DNA of 64,000 nucleotides from Dyadobacter frigoris. GTDB lineage: Bacteria > Bacteroidota > Bacteroidia > Cytophagales > Spirosomataceae. The DNA lies in NCBI RefSeq assembly GCF_005280585.1, contig NZ_SZVO01000005.1, positions 332,485-396,484 on the forward strand. Reading direction: 5' to 3'. Under the pieces are notes generated by a model. It made no database searches, was not told the DNA's origin, and saw only the letters and a list, made by a program, of their open reading frames with translations. This document shows positions 25,671 through 35,019 of this stretch, in pieces. Position 1 is the stretch's first letter. The number at the start of each line of letters is the position of its first letter. Made by a program: the position numbers and the translations under genes.

Positions 25671-26690
25671 ATGAAAATTCTTGTTACCGGCGGAGCGGGC
25701 TTTATTGGTTCACATACCGTTGTTGAACTGCATGAAGCCGGTTTTGAGCCTGTTATTCTTGACAATCTTTACAATTCAAATCGCGAAGTACTCAACGGAA
25801 TTAAAGGCATTACGGGCAAAGATTTCCCCTTTTATGAAATTGACTGTAATGATATAGAAAAAGTAAGAGCTGTTTTTGAAAAAGAAAAATTTGACGGTGT
25901 AATTCATTTCGCAGCCTACAAGGCAGTCGGAGAATCAGTTGAAAAACCGTTAAATTATTATGAAAATAATATTATTTCCTTGCTTGTCTTATTAAAGGTA
26001 ATGAAGGAATACAACGTTGACAAATTTGTTTTCTCCTCTTCCTGTACCGTTTACGGTCAGCCTGATGCTCTGCCTGTTACAGAAAGCACGCCTCGTAAAC
26101 CTGCAAATTCTCCATATGGCAATACCAAGGCAATAGCTGAGGATATTATCCGCGACCACGTTCATTCTGCGCCGGGAATTAAAGCGATTTCATTACGCTA
26201 TTTCAACCCGATCGGAGCACATAAAACTTCTTTGATTGGCGAATTACCAAACGGAGTTCCAAGTAACCTGGTACCTTTCATTACACAAACAGCCGCCGGA
26301 CTTCGCAAGTCATTAACGGTTTTCGGCAGTGATTATGATACAGCGGACGGGACTTGTGTCCGTGATTTTATTCACGTGGTGGATTTGGCAAAAGCGCATT
26401 TAAAAGCACTTCAGCTACTTGACGCACAGACTGAGAAAAATTACTATGACGTTTTCAATGTAGGAACCGGACAAGGTTACACCGTTTTGGAACTTATCAA
26501 CACATTTGAAAAAGTAAGCGGTGAAAAGCTTAATTATTCCATCGGGCCACGCAGAGAAGGTGATGTGGAAAAAATTTATGCTCAATCAGACAAAGTAAAT
26601 TCCGTCATGAAATGGACTGCTGAAAAAACGATGGCAGATGCGCTTCTTGATGCATGGAATTGGCAACTAAAAATAACTCCAAAAAAATGA
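25671..26690 (+). CDS. galE: UDP-glucose 4-epimerase
   Basis: A 339-residue extended SDR enzyme. NAD-binding [10 protein letters not shown] is at 7-16 and the catalytic Ser-Tyr-Lys appears in SSSCTVYG and SPYGNTKA. The C-terminal REGDVEKIYA is typical of GalE. It interconverts UDP-glucose and UDP-galactose for surface polysaccharides or galactose use. The stop overlaps the ATG of rfbB (ATGA at 26687-26690), giving tight translational coupling. Confidence 0.95.
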   Translation: MKILVTGGAGFIGSHTVVELHEAGFEPVILDNLYNSNREVLNGIKGITGKDFPFYEIDCNDIEKVRAVFEKEKFDGVIHFAAYKAVGESVEKPLNYYENNIISLLVLLKVMKEYNVDKFVFSSSCTVYGQPDALPVTESTPRKPANSPYGNTKAIAEDIIRDHVHSAPGIKAISLRYFNPIGAHKTSLIGELPNGVPSNLVPFITQTAAGLRKSLTVFGSDYDTADGTCVRDFIHVVDLAKAHLKALQLLDAQTEKNYYDVFNVGTGQGYTVLELINTFEKVSGEKLNYSIGPRREGDVEKIYAQSDKVNSVMKWTAEKTMADALLDAWNWQLKITPKK

Positions 26691-27742
26691 AAAAGATATT
26701 AATCACCGGTGGTGCCGGTTTCATAGGTTCACACGTCGTTCGCCGTTTTGTATTACACCATCCTGAATATCATATTTACAATCTGGATGCCCTGACTTAT
26801 GCAGGAAATCTGGAAAATCTTCGTGATATCGAAAATGCTTCAAATTACACTTTTGTAAAAGGTGATATCGTTGATGCGGAATTTATTGACAAATTAATTT
26901 CTGGAACGGATTTTCACGGGATTATTCACCTGGCAGCAGAAAGTCACGTTGACCGTTCAATCTCTGATCCCATGTCTTTTGTGATGACCAATGTGGTTGG
27001 AACGGTTAATCTATTGAATGCTGCTAAAAAAGCCTGGAAAGAAAACCTGGCCGATCACAGATTTTATCACGTTTCTACGGATGAAGTTTATGGTGAATTG
27101 CATGATCCGGGAACTTTCTTTACTGAAACAACCAGTTACGATCCTCGCTCTCCATATTCTGCTTCAAAAGCTTCTTCGGATCATTTTGTAAGAGCATACC
27201 AGAATACTTATAATCTTCCGGTTGTTATTTCAAACTGTTCAAATAACTATGGCCCAAATCATTTCCCGGAAAAACTGATTCCGCTGATGATCCATAACAT
27301 TATCCAAAACAAACCGCTTCCAGTTTATGGAAAGGGTGAAAATGTTCGTGACTGGCTTTTTGTAGAAGATCACGCAATTGCGATCGATACCATTTTCCAC
27401 AAAGGGAAAAATGGCGAAACTTATAACATTGGCGGACATAACGAGTGGAAAAACCTTGACCTGGTTCTTCTACTATGCCGTGTAATGGACAAAAAACTGG
27501 GACGTGAAGAAGGCGAAACTGAAAAATTAATCACCTACGTTACCGACCGCGCCGGCCATGATCTTCGTTATGCTATCGACGCTACGAAACTTTCCGAAGA
27601 ACTTGGATGGAAACCTTCATTGCAGTTTGAGGAAGGCCTGGAAAGAACTGTAACCTGGTATCTTGATAATCAGGAATGGTTAAACAATGTTACCTCAGGA
27701 GAATACCAAAAATATTACGACGGAATGTACTCCACCAGATAG
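26687..27742 (+). CDS. rfbB: dTDP-glucose 4,6-dehydratase
   Basis: Start taken at 26687, where [16 protein letters not shown] opens the Rossmann fold; this ATG overlaps the galE stop. About 351 residues. Motifs are STDEVYG and [12 protein letters not shown] (catalytic Tyr/Lys), with the RmlB-type NCSNNYGP. It turns dTDP-glucose into dTDP-4-keto-6-deoxyglucose, the second step of dTDP-rhamnose and related deoxysugar synthesis. The rfbA gene for the preceding step follows 70 bp downstream; rmlC and rmlD are not in the window. Confidence 0.95.
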   Translation: MKKILITGGAGFIGSHVVRRFVLHHPEYHIYNLDALTYAGNLENLRDIENASNYTFVKGDIVDAEFIDKLISGTDFHGIIHLAAESHVDRSISDPMSFVMTNVVGTVNLLNAAKKAWKENLADHRFYHVSTDEVYGELHDPGTFFTETTSYDPRSPYSASKASSDHFVRAYQNTYNLPVVISNCSNNYGPNHFPEKLIPLMIHNIIQNKPLPVYGKGENVRDWLFVEDHAIAIDTIFHKGKNGETYNIGGHNEWKNLDLVLLLCRVMDKKLGREEGETEKLITYVTDRAGHDLRYAIDATKLSEELGWKPSLQFEEGLERTVTWYLDNQEWLNNVTSGEYQKYYDGMYSTR

Positions 27743-27812
27743 TTCGTATGTTTGTCGATTGTCTGTTGACAATTGGCAGAACAACAACTATACAACCATT
27801 GAAAAAAGTAAA

Positions 27813-28679
27813 ATGAAAGGAATTATTTTAGCTGGTGGATCCGGTACAAGACTTCATCCACTTACGTTGGCGGTGAGTAAACAGCTTATGCCTGTTTATG
27901 ACAAACCGATGATTTATTATCCGTTATCGATTTTAATGCTGGCGGGAATCAAAGAAATCCTTATCATTTCCACACCCCATGATTTGCCTCATTTTGAGAA
28001 ATTGTTGGGTGATGGCAGTCGTCTGGGATGTTCGATTTCTTATGCCGTACAGCCAAGCCCGGATGGACTTGCGCAGGCATTTATTATTGGCGAAGAATTT
28101 ATCGGAAAAGAAAAAGTAGCACTTATTCTGGGCGATAACATTTTCTACGGATCAGGACTTTCGCAATTATTACAATCCAATAATGATCCTGAAGGCGGCG
28201 TTATTTTCGCTTATCAGGTTCAGGATCCTGAGCGTTACGGTGTTGTTGAATTCGATAAAGATTTCAATGCCTTATCAATTGAAGAAAAACCGGAGAAGCC
28301 TAAGTCAAATTATGCAGTTCCAGGTTTGTATTTTTATGATAACCAGGTTGTTGAAATTGCAAAAAGCATCCCTCCTTCCCCACGCGGAGAATTGGAAATT
28401 ACGGATGTGAACCGTGTTTACCTTGAAAAAAACCAGTTGAAAGTAGGTGTTCTGAACAGAGGAACGGCCTGGCTTGATACCGGTACCTTCCAGTCATTAA
28501 TGCAGGCCGGACAATTTGTTCAGGTTATTGAAGAACGTCAGGGGTTGAAAGTGGGATGTATTGAAGAAATCGCCTATCGTATGGGCTTTATCACGGCTGA
28601 ACAATTGCGCGAAATTGCCAAACCATTGGTAAAAAGCGGTTACGGCAAATATTTATTGGGCCTTGTGGCCAATGTTTAA
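27813..28679 (+). CDS. rfbA: glucose-1-phosphate thymidylyltransferase
   Basis: Start taken at 27813 ([18 protein letters not shown]), the usual N-terminus; the open frame runs 126 bases further up into rfbB without homology. About 288 residues, the standard RmlA length. Further motifs are [11 protein letters not shown], the metal-binding LGDNIF and the [20 protein letters not shown] stretch. It makes dTDP-glucose from dTTP and glucose-1-phosphate, the substrate of RfbB. Last gene of the three-gene sugar-nucleotide operon. Confidence 0.95.
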   Translation: MKGIILAGGSGTRLHPLTLAVSKQLMPVYDKPMIYYPLSILMLAGIKEILIISTPHDLPHFEKLLGDGSRLGCSISYAVQPSPDGLAQAFIIGEEFIGKEKVALILGDNIFYGSGLSQLLQSNNDPEGGVIFAYQVQDPERYGVVEFDKDFNALSIEEKPEKPKSNYAVPGLYFYDNQVVEIAKSIPPSPRGELEITDVNRVYLEKNQLKVGVLNRGTAWLDTGTFQSLMQAGQFVQVIEERQGLKVGCIEEIAYRMGFITAEQLREIAKPLVKSGYGKYLLGLVANV

Positions 28680-28684
28680 TTATT

Positions 28685-28743
28685 GAAAAGAGCAGTTGTT
28701 AGCGGATTGTCAAGAATAAATAATTCACTAACAGCTGCTTTTC
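28685..28743 (+). terminator. weak terminator-like hairpin after rfbA
   Basis: GAAAAGAGCAGTTGTTAG pairs imperfectly with CTAACAGCTGCTTTTC across about 25 bases. There is no real T-run, so its role is uncertain. Confidence 0.4.
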
Positions 28744-28773
28744 AATTTATAACCCTTAAAATTCATTCAACAA

Positions 28774-29418
28774 ATGAAGTTTCTGGCGGAAGAAATAGAA
28801 GTGTATTCCGAAACTCATACTGAGAATGAAAACGAACTGCTAAAATCTCTTAACCGGGAGACACACGCTAACGTACTCAATCCCCGTATGCTTTCCGGGC
28901 ATCTGCAAGGGCGGTTTTTATCCATGATTTCCCGCATGATTTGCCCTGAGAAAATTTTGGAAATAGGGACTTACACAGGTTATTCAGCACTCTGCCTGTG
29001 TGAAGGATTAAAAATTGGGGGAAAACTTATTACCCTCGATATTAATGAAGAGCTTGAAACCCTTACCCAACGTTATTTTGATCAATCCGAATTCAGTAAT
29101 CAGATAGATTACAGAATTGGAAATGCATTGGATATTATCCCGACATTAACAGACGCCTTTGATCTGGTGTTTATGGATGCTGATAAAATCAATTACATTA
29201 ACTATTTTAATCTTTGTATTGACAAAGTCAGGCCCGGAGGATTTATCCTTGCCGACAATGTTTTGTGGAGCGGAAAAGTAGTGGACAAAGAATTAAAGAA
29301 AATAGATAAGGATACTCAAGCGTTATTGGATTTCAACAACATGGTTCATGAAGATCATCGTGTATCCAATATCCTGCTGCCAATCCGTGACGGACTCATG
29401 ATCCTTCAAAAATTGTAA
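28774..29418 (+). CDS. class I SAM-dependent O-methyltransferase (COMT/CCoAMT type)
   Basis: A 214-residue methyltransferase of the caffeoyl-CoA O-methyltransferase-like family. The SAM-binding motif ILEIGTYTGYSALCL is at about 60-74, with LVFMDADKINYINYF (metal-binding Asp) at about 129-143 and GGFILADNVLWSGKV after it. Usually cytoplasmic and Mg-dependent, acting on catechol-like hydroxyls; the substrate cannot be predicted. It lies 94 bp after rfbA and 34 bp before the mltD-like gene, so it may be transcribed with the latter. Confidence 0.9.
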   Translation: MKFLAEEIEVYSETHTENENELLKSLNRETHANVLNPRMLSGHLQGRFLSMISRMICPEKILEIGTYTGYSALCLCEGLKIGGKLITLDINEELETLTQRYFDQSEFSNQIDYRIGNALDIIPTLTDAFDLVFMDADKINYINYFNLCIDKVRPGGFILADNVLWSGKVVDKELKKIDKDTQALLDFNNMVHEDHRVSNILLPIRDGLMILQKL

Positions 29419-29452
29419 CTCGCAAATCTAACAAGCCAAGCTTTCATCATTT

Positions 29453-31699
29453 ATGAACAAAATTTCCGGCACATACTTAAAAATAACCACACTGGTTTTC
29501 TTCTCGTTTGTCTTTCAAATTGCGAATGCACAAAGCACTTCTCCCGAAATTCCGGCGAGTGTGATGTTTGGAGGAATTACAGTTAAATTTGACAGAAGCG
29601 CACAAAACCTGATTGAGGAAGATATCAAAAGCCTGATGTCGAACAGGAAATTCTGGGAAGAAAAGATGGACCGGGCGATATTATTTTTCCCGATCGTGGA
29701 AAGTATTTTGATGGACGAAGAAGTTCCGATTGATTTCAAGTATCTGGCCGTTCAGGAAAGTTCATTCAAGCCGGATGTTGTTTCAAGTTCTAATGCCGTT
29801 GGTTTCTGGCAATTTAAACCTGAAACTGCTCAGGAATTAAACCTTCGTGTTGATAAGGATGTGGATGAACGAAAAAATATCAGTTCGTCCACCCATGCTG
29901 CGGCCTGGTATTTAAAGAAAAATAATACGCAGCTGAATAACTGGGTTTCTTCTCTTTATTCTTATTACCAAGGTGTAGGTGGTGTAAAAAAACTTGTTCC
30001 GGCTAACTGGTCCTATGCAAGAGAAGTTACATTAAACGGAAAAACGGATCGCTATATGCTTCGTTTTTTTGCACATAAAATTGCGCTGGAAGCTGGTATA
30101 GAAAGATATCGTACTACGAATTCCATGGTTCTGATTGAATCAGAATATGGCAAAGGAAAAACGTTTGCTGAAATTTCAAGCGAATTGGGTATTCAGGAAC
30201 GAGATTTAAAAAGCTATAACCGTTGGGTAAGCGGCGACAAAATTCCTTCCGACAGAGAATATCTTGTGACCTTACCAGTACCTTCTAACTTAGTTGCTTC
30301 GGTACGTTCCAAATTGTCATTGCCAGCACAAAATCAACCTGTTTTAGCATCGTCTGCGACATCAGCTTCCAATGCAATTCCTGACGAAACGGGTTTCCCG
30401 ATTCTGAAAAAGTCAAATGTAAAATCTAATGATAAAAACGGATATGCATTTTATGAAATAAATGGTTTACCGGGTATTGAAGCCAAAGCAGGTGATGATG
30501 CAAAAAGTATTGCCAAAGCGGGGAATCTTAGAAGACCGAGATTTTTAAAATACAATGATATGTCAGTTGATCTGCCTATTATTCCTGGAAATGTTTATTA
30601 TCTGGCTCGAAAAAATAAGAAAGCAGCCATCCCATTTCATACGGCAAAAACGGGAGATTCATGGCAAAGTATTTCTCAGCAATATGGTTTGAGATTGGTA
30701 AATCTTTTGAAATTCAACCGTACAATCAGCAAAAATTATCCGCTTCAAACCGGGCAGGTTGTTTGGTTGAATAAAAAACGCCCAAGGAAAACGCCAATTG
30801 AAATTATTACACCTAAGCCGGGTGACAAAACGGTAACTGATCCAATGATCACATCGGCTCCCACCCAACCGCAATCAGGAAATGACATCCCCGTAAATGC
30901 TTCGGGAAGAAAAAAATATACACCGGTACTAGTTGATAAAAATCAGAGCAGCATCGCAAAAGAAGATCAGAATTTTCAACCTGGCGTTGTACCTGCTGTT
31001 TCGTCGCCATCAAACGTAGAAATTCCGGCAGTGGCAACGGCTCCGTCGGGAAATACGAATGACCGCGTTGTGATAATCACACAGGATGGAAGCGATGGCT
31101 CTTTCAAGCAGGCACCTGAACCAAAAGCAGTTCCAAGCAAGCCAGCTGCGAAACCTGCCGGCAAGCCTGTTGCTGTTGCTAAGAGAACGGATAGCAATCC
31201 ATTCTCTACACCATCAGAAAATGCTTCACGGACACCTGCCAATACTCAACCAGCTGCTTTTGATAATCCATTGCCGCCGGTTAAGGAAAAGCCAGTTGTT
31301 TCTACAGTTAAAGAATCAACAAATTTCCATACCGTACAGGCCGGACAAACTTTTTACAGCATTTCCAGAATGTATAATTTATCTGTAAAAGAACTTCTGG
31401 CGATAAACCATCTGAATGATATTGTAAAATTAAGTGTTGGACAGAAACTGATTGTCGGCAAAGAAGCAGCGGCTGTTTCGGAAAGCGGAACAAATAAAGT
31501 TTCCGGAAATACAAAAGCAATAGCTGAAGAGCGTTCTTCACAGGGATCAGGAGTAAAAACACATACGGTAGCACCTGGAGAAACACTTTTCCGGATTTCC
31601 CAGAATTACCATGTTGGAATTGAAGAACTTCAAAAACTCAATAAACTATCGGGAAATACTGTTATCGTGGGTCAAAAACTTAAAATACCACAACAATAA
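29453..31699 (+). CDS. MltD-like lytic transglycosylase with three LysM domains
   Basis: A 748-residue secreted cell-wall enzyme. Signal peptide to about residue 26 (FQIANAQS). The SLT domain (about 85-200) has the catalytic Glu at 102 in AVQESSFKP, followed by SSNAVGFWQF. LysM domains lie at about 396-440, 624-670 and 702-747, the last at the C-terminus. Between the first two is a Pro/Ser/Lys-rich linker (about 445-620). It cleaves peptidoglycan to anhydromuropeptides and binds glycan through LysM. The long disordered linker is notable, as it may let the catalytic domain reach across the periplasm. Confidence 0.92.
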   Translation: MNKISGTYLKITTLVFFSFVFQIANAQSTSPEIPASVMFGGITVKFDRSAQNLIEEDIKSLMSNRKFWEEKMDRAILFFPIVESILMDEEVPIDFKYLAVQESSFKPDVVSSSNAVGFWQFKPETAQELNLRVDKDVDERKNISSSTHAAAWYLKKNNTQLNNWVSSLYSYYQGVGGVKKLVPANWSYAREVTLNGKTDRYMLRFFAHKIALEAGIERYRTTNSMVLIESEYGKGKTFAEISSELGIQERDLKSYNRWVSGDKIPSDREYLVTLPVPSNLVASVRSKLSLPAQNQPVLASSATSASNAIPDETGFPILKKSNVKSNDKNGYAFYEINGLPGIEAKAGDDAKSIAKAGNLRRPRFLKYNDMSVDLPIIPGNVYYLARKNKKAAIPFHTAKTGDSWQSISQQYGLRLVNLLKFNRTISKNYPLQTGQVVWLNKKRPRKTPIEIITPKPGDKTVTDPMITSAPTQPQSGNDIPVNASGRKKYTPVLVDKNQSSIAKEDQNFQPGVVPAVSSPSNVEIPAVATAPSGNTNDRVVIITQDGSDGSFKQAPEPKAVPSKPAAKPAGKPVAVAKRTDSNPFSTPSENASRTPANTQPAAFDNPLPPVKEKPVVSTVKESTNFHTVQAGQTFYSISRMYNLSVKELLAINHLNDIVKLSVGQKLIVGKEAAAVSESGTNKVSGNTKAIAEERSSQGSGVKTHTVAPGETLFRISQNYHVGIEELQKLNKLSGNTVIVGQKLKIPQQ

Positions 31700-31714
31700 T
31701 AAACAAAAAACAAA

Positions 31715-32296
31715 GTGATACTTATTGATAATACCTGCATCAGTGACGATATTGAAGACCAGCTTTTTGTCTGTAATCTGGACAAATGCATGGGCGCCTG
31801 CTGCGTGGAGGGAGATTCGGGCGCTCCTTTGGATCCTGAAGAATTACCTATCCTGGAAAGCATTTACAGCCAGGTAGAGCCGTATTTAACTGAGGAAGGC
31901 AAAAGAGTTATCGCTGCCGAAGGTACCTATACAACTGATGATGACGGCGACTTCGTAACGCCGGTCATTAATGGAAGAGAATGCGCTTATGCAATTTACG
32001 ATGAAAGAAAGATATTAAAATGCGGAATTGAGCAGGCATATAACGATGGCAAAATTGATTACAAAAAACCGATTTCCTGTCATTTGTATCCTATCCGTGT
32101 CACAAAATACGAACAATATCACGCACTGAATTACGACCGCTGGGAAATTTGCAGTCCGGCTTGCAGTTTTGGACAAGAGCTTGGCGTCCCTCTTTATCAG
32201 TTTTTAAAAGAGCCTTTGATTCGTGCTTACGGCCCGAAATGGTATAAGGAACTAACGCAGGAAATCGATGACCGCAAAGAAGGCAGAAAAATATAG
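31715..32296 (+). CDS. DUF3109 family cysteine-rich protein
   Basis: A 193-residue protein beginning with GTG at 31715, 15 bp after the transglycosylase stop. Cys-rich motifs are [16 protein letters not shown] (about 23-38), [25 protein letters not shown] and [10 protein letters not shown], a YkgJ-like arrangement expected to bind Fe-S or Zn. Function of the family is not established. It overlaps the following alkyltransferase-like gene by 29 bp in another frame, so the pair is likely coupled. Confidence 0.88.
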   Translation: MILIDNTCISDDIEDQLFVCNLDKCMGACCVEGDSGAPLDPEELPILESIYSQVEPYLTEEGKRVIAAEGTYTTDDDGDFVTPVINGRECAYAIYDERKILKCGIEQAYNDGKIDYKKPISCHLYPIRVTKYEQYHALNYDRWEICSPACSFGQELGVPLYQFLKEPLIRAYGPKWYKELTQEIDDRKEGRKI

Positions 32297-32627
32297 CCCG
32301 GCTACCAACGATTTTTTCGAAAATGTTTATGATGTCGTTCGTTTAATTCCCAAAGGACGCGTTACTTCATACGGCGCTATTGCTGCTTATTTAGGTTCCA
32401 AAAGAGGTGCCCGAATGGTGGGATGGGCTCTCGGCAATAGTTACACGCAACATAACGTTCCGGCCCATCGCGTAGTAAACAGAAATGGATTATTAAGCGC
32501 AAAACATCAGTTTGAAACACCCACCGCCATGCAGGAAAAACTGGAAAGTGAAGGCTTGGAAATCAAGGACGATAAAGTACAGAACTGGAATAACAAGTTT
32601 TGGGATCCGGAAAAAGAATTATCCTGA
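32268..32627 (+). CDS. alkyltransferase-like (ATL) DNA-binding protein, no catalytic Cys
   Basis: A 119-residue protein of the MGMT C-terminal fold. The DNA-binding helix-turn-helix region is [17 protein letters not shown] and the active-site loop reads [12 protein letters not shown]: the alkyl-acceptor Cys of PCHRV is replaced by Ala66. ATL proteins of this kind bind alkylated guanine and recruit nucleotide-excision repair without transferring the alkyl group. The gene overlaps the DUF3109 gene by 29 bp and is followed by a strong terminator. Confidence 0.88.
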   Translation: MTAKKAEKYSPATNDFFENVYDVVRLIPKGRVTSYGAIAAYLGSKRGARMVGWALGNSYTQHNVPAHRVVNRNGLLSAKHQFETPTAMQEKLESEGLEIKDDKVQNWNNKFWDPEKELS

Positions 32628-32644
32628 ATTTGAAAATATTCAGA

Positions 32645-32684
32645 CACAAAAAATCCCGGCCATCTCTGGCCGGGATTTTTTGTG
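32645..32684. terminator. bidirectional terminator
   Basis: An 18-bp perfect stem (32645-32662 with 32667-32684) with a 4-base loop and flanking A and T runs; between converging genes. Confidence 0.92.
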
Positions 32685-32698
32685 TGCTTGTTGTTTTT

Positions 32699-33103
32699 TT
32701 ACAAAACGACCTCTTTGTTATTAGAAGTTTCGATTTCCAGTTTCTTGATGATTTTATTGTCTTTGTTATACAGTTCAAAGTGATATGTTCCGTCTTCCAT
32801 TCCTTCCACATCAAAAACGCGGCGGTATGGGCCATCGTTTTTCTTTAATACTTCCTGATAAACTATATTTCCTCTGCTATCTCTCAAAATTACATTTACG
32901 GATGCTTCCGGAATTTTGTCGATCGCTAATTTTACTTTGTTTGTATTAACAAGTTTATAAAGCGAAGCATCAAATGTAGCAACAGATGATTTTACTTTTT
33001 TGTCTGTTTTCTCTACCTTATTTTCTTTGGCATAAGAGAATGATACAAGAGAAAAAGCTAGTGTCAATGACAAAACGAATTTGGAAATTGCTGAAATTTT
33101 CAT
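32699..33103 (-). CDS. small secreted beta-rich protein, paralogue A
   Basis: A 134-residue exported protein with a signal peptide cut near residue 25 (SFSYAKEN). After a Lys-rich linker, one beta-sandwich-like domain follows: VNVILRDSRGNIVYQEVL, then FDVEGMEDGTYHFELYNKD and KKLEIETSNN. The pattern of a strand ending in GNIVYQ, then 'DGTYHFEL', then 'KKLEI' resembles a T9SS C-terminal sorting domain or DUF3244, but here it is nearly the whole mature protein. About 101 of 134 residues are identical to paralogue B at 33566-33970. Function unknown. Confidence 0.8.
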   Translation of the reverse strand: MKISAISKFVLSLTLAFSLVSFSYAKENKVEKTDKKVKSSVATFDASLYKLVNTNKVKLAIDKIPEASVNVILRDSRGNIVYQEVLKKNDGPYRRVFDVEGMEDGTYHFELYNKDNKIIKKLEIETSNNKEVVL

Positions 33104-33153
33104 GGCTATAATTTTTAAAATTTGATTGTTTATTTAACATGGTTATCTATCTG

Positions 33154-33173
33154 TTAAAAAAGTCCGTGCCAAA
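33154..33173 (-). promoter_or_regulatory. putative -24-type promoter element of paralogue A
   Basis: Minus strand reads TTTGGCACGGAC followed by six T. TTGGCACG fits the sigma-54 -24 box, but the -12 GC is TT. It lies 62 bases upstream of the start, the same as in front of paralogue B. Confidence 0.4.
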
Positions 33174-33268
33174 TAAAATTTCGCATGTCAAATAGAGTAT
33201 ATTTTAATTCAAATAACTCACTATCAGTAATTTAAAATATTTCCTAAAATTCATCCCTATCCTAAAAG

Positions 33269-33284
33269 TGTTCATTAGCGAACA
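33269..33284. promoter_or_regulatory. palindromic operator-like site upstream of paralogue A
   Basis: TGTTC-ATTAGC-GAACA, a 5-bp perfect inverted repeat with 6-base spacer, 97 bases upstream of the -24-like box. A matching site is in the same place for paralogue B (34137-34152). Distance suits an activator site. Confidence 0.45.
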
Positions 33285-33512
33285 AAACAATCCATTATTG
33301 AACATTTCGGACACATCGAGAAATATTGCACGTTTTGCCCAATTATTTTTCCGTTTAGAAGTTGCTTACTTATGAGCTAAGACATCTAAACTGAATCTTT
33401 AACGAAGACATAAAAAACCCACAATAAACGACTTTCAATACCTTATAAGCTTAGTCATCAACTATATAATTTCCTCTGACAAACTATTGTAAATCCTTAA
33501 AACTCGAACAAC

Positions 33513-33544
33513 AAAAAAGCTCCGCCATTTACGGCTGAGCTTTT
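33513..33544 (-). terminator. terminator after paralogue B
   Basis: On the minus strand AAAAGCTC-A-GCC pairs with GGC-G-GAGCTTTT around ATTTAC/GTAAAT, ending in a T-run, 22 bases after the stop. Confidence 0.75.
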
Positions 33545-33565
33545 CTAAATCTTACAAACTGTTTC

Positions 33566-33970
33566 TTACAAAACCACAACTTTGTTATTAGAAGTCGTAA
33601 TTTCCAGCCTTTTAGTAATTTTACGGTCTTTATTATACAATTCGAAATAGTACGTTCCGTCTTCCATTCCTTCCACATCGAAGACGCGGCGGTAAGGTTG
33701 GCTGTCACCTTTTAAAGCTTCCTGATAAATAATACTTCCTTCACTGTTTTTGAGAACCACACTTACTGTGGCCTCAGGAATTCTATCAATGGCTAGTTTC
33801 ACTTTGTTTGTATTGGCTACTTTGTACAAAGATGCGTCGAAGGATAGAGCAGATGTTTTAGCTTTTTTATCAAGTTTTTCACCTTCATTTTCTTTGGCGT
33901 AAGAAAATGACACAAGAGAAAGAGACAATGTCAATGACAAAACGAATTTGGAAATTGTTGAAATTTTCAT
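33566..33970 (-). CDS. small secreted beta-rich protein, paralogue B
   Basis: A 134-residue tandem duplicate of the gene at 32699-33103, of equal length without gaps. Signal peptide to about residue 25. The most conserved segment is PYRRVFDVEGMEDGTY (92-107); the most variable is the linker at 29-44 and the loop at 86-92. This gives the picture of a fixed fold with changing loops. The 462-bp gap between the two holds a terminator, a -24-like box and a palindrome belonging to paralogue A. Its own upstream sequence matches that of A for over 90 bases. Confidence 0.8.
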   Translation of the reverse strand: MKISTISKFVLSLTLSLSLVSFSYAKENEGEKLDKKAKTSALSFDASLYKVANTNKVKLAIDRIPEATVSVVLKNSEGSIIYQEALKGDSQPYRRVFDVEGMEDGTYYFELYNKDRKITKRLEITTSNNKVVVL

Positions 33971-34020
33971 GGCTATAATTATTAAAATTTGAATGTTTAT
34001 TTAACATGGTTATCTCTCTA

Positions 34021-34040
34021 TTAAAAAAGTCCGTGCCAAA
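34021..34040 (-). promoter_or_regulatory. putative -24-type promoter element of paralogue B
   Basis: Identical 20-base block to that in front of paralogue A, at the same 62-base distance from the ATG. Confidence 0.4.
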
Positions 34041-34136
34041 TAAAATTCGGTGTGCCATTCAACATTTTTAAAAATTCAAATATCTCAATATCAATATTTT
34101 AAATAAAAAATTAAATAAAATATACGGCAGAACAAG

Positions 34137-34152
34137 TGTTCATAAGCGAACA
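34137..34152. promoter_or_regulatory. palindromic operator-like site upstream of paralogue B
   Basis: TGTTC-ATAAGC-GAACA, 98 bases upstream of the -24-like box; 15 of 16 bases equal the site at 33269-33284, although the DNA between box and palindrome has diverged. Confidence 0.45.
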
Positions 34153-34196
34153 TAATTTTCTGATACCGAACGATCCGGACCTATTAATCCGGTCAT

Positions 34197-34775
34197 TCAG
34201 ATCTTCGTTTTACCACCACTTTCATTGGCAATTCTCTGAATTTGGGGCAAACGGCTGGCAGGGATAAGGTTTTTATAATCCCAGAAAGCAGAAACGCAGA
34301 CAATCTTCCATTGACCATCTATCTTTTCCATCAGCCTTACTTCCTTACTGTGATGGAAATTCTTTTCAGGTTTGTCACTATTGAACTGGTCCCAGGTAAG
34401 GTAGGCAACATTATCTCCGTAGAATTTGTACTTCATATTCTTCCGTTCCACCTTGGGATGGCTGGAAACAGGCTCTGGATTTTCAGAAATGTATTTTCCG
34501 ATTTGTTTATTAATGTCATTCCAGCCAACATTGGAATCAAAAGTTCCGTCGTCATTACTCCAGGCCTGGAAAGCGTAATCGGTTTGGGCATAATTTGATT
34601 TCCACGCCTCATAATCTCTTGCAAAAAAGGATTCGGTTTCCTTTTCAATGGTTGCCGTAATAGCTTTCTTTTCGTTTTCCAGATTACCTTCCTTTTCTGA
34701 GTTCTCCTTCTTCGGCGTATTATAACAAGAAACAAATAAAAAGGCCGCAACAAGCATTAATGATATTGTTTTCAT
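34197..34775 (-). CDS. NTF2-like (SnoaL/DUF4440-type) lipoprotein
   Basis: A 192-residue protein with a lipoprotein signal (AAFLFVSCYNTP; Cys17). After a Lys/Glu-rich linker the rest has the pattern of an NTF2-like cone fold: an N-terminal helix (ETESFFARDYEAWKSNY), a loop with AWSNDDG, and strands including NVAYLTWDQFNS and EVRLMEKIDGQWKIVCVSAFWD. Family members bind small molecules or act as isomerases and hydrolases; no catalytic residue can be singled out. Periplasmic side, membrane anchored. Lone gene with no visible terminator. Confidence 0.8.
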   Translation of the reverse strand: MKTISLMLVAAFLFVSCYNTPKKENSEKEGNLENEKKAITATIEKETESFFARDYEAWKSNYAQTDYAFQAWSNDDGTFDSNVGWNDINKQIGKYISENPEPVSSHPKVERKNMKYKFYGDNVAYLTWDQFNSDKPEKNFHHSKEVRLMEKIDGQWKIVCVSAFWDYKNLIPASRLPQIQRIANESGGKTKI

Positions 34776-35019
34776 GATCTTGAAATTTTGATTTGTTTAC
34801 ACTATGGTTCTCTAATTCTCTTCATTTAATCCAAGCTATTTTTTTCAAAAATTAACAATACTTTATCACCGATTTCTGGAAGAAAGTTACATTAATTATA
34901 GAATTAAAACAAGATAAAAATTACCTATTTCAATTATTTAAAATAAATTTTTGCCACAAGAGAATATCATTACCAGCATTTAAATCTGGTAAATTTCTTT
35001 AAACAAAAGAAGGCATCTG
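34776..35019. other. AT-rich intergenic region
   Basis: A 244-base AT-rich gap between the NTF2-like gene and the GtrA gene, both minus strand. It must hold the promoter of the former. I see no RNA gene, hairpin or repeat in it. Confidence 0.5.
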
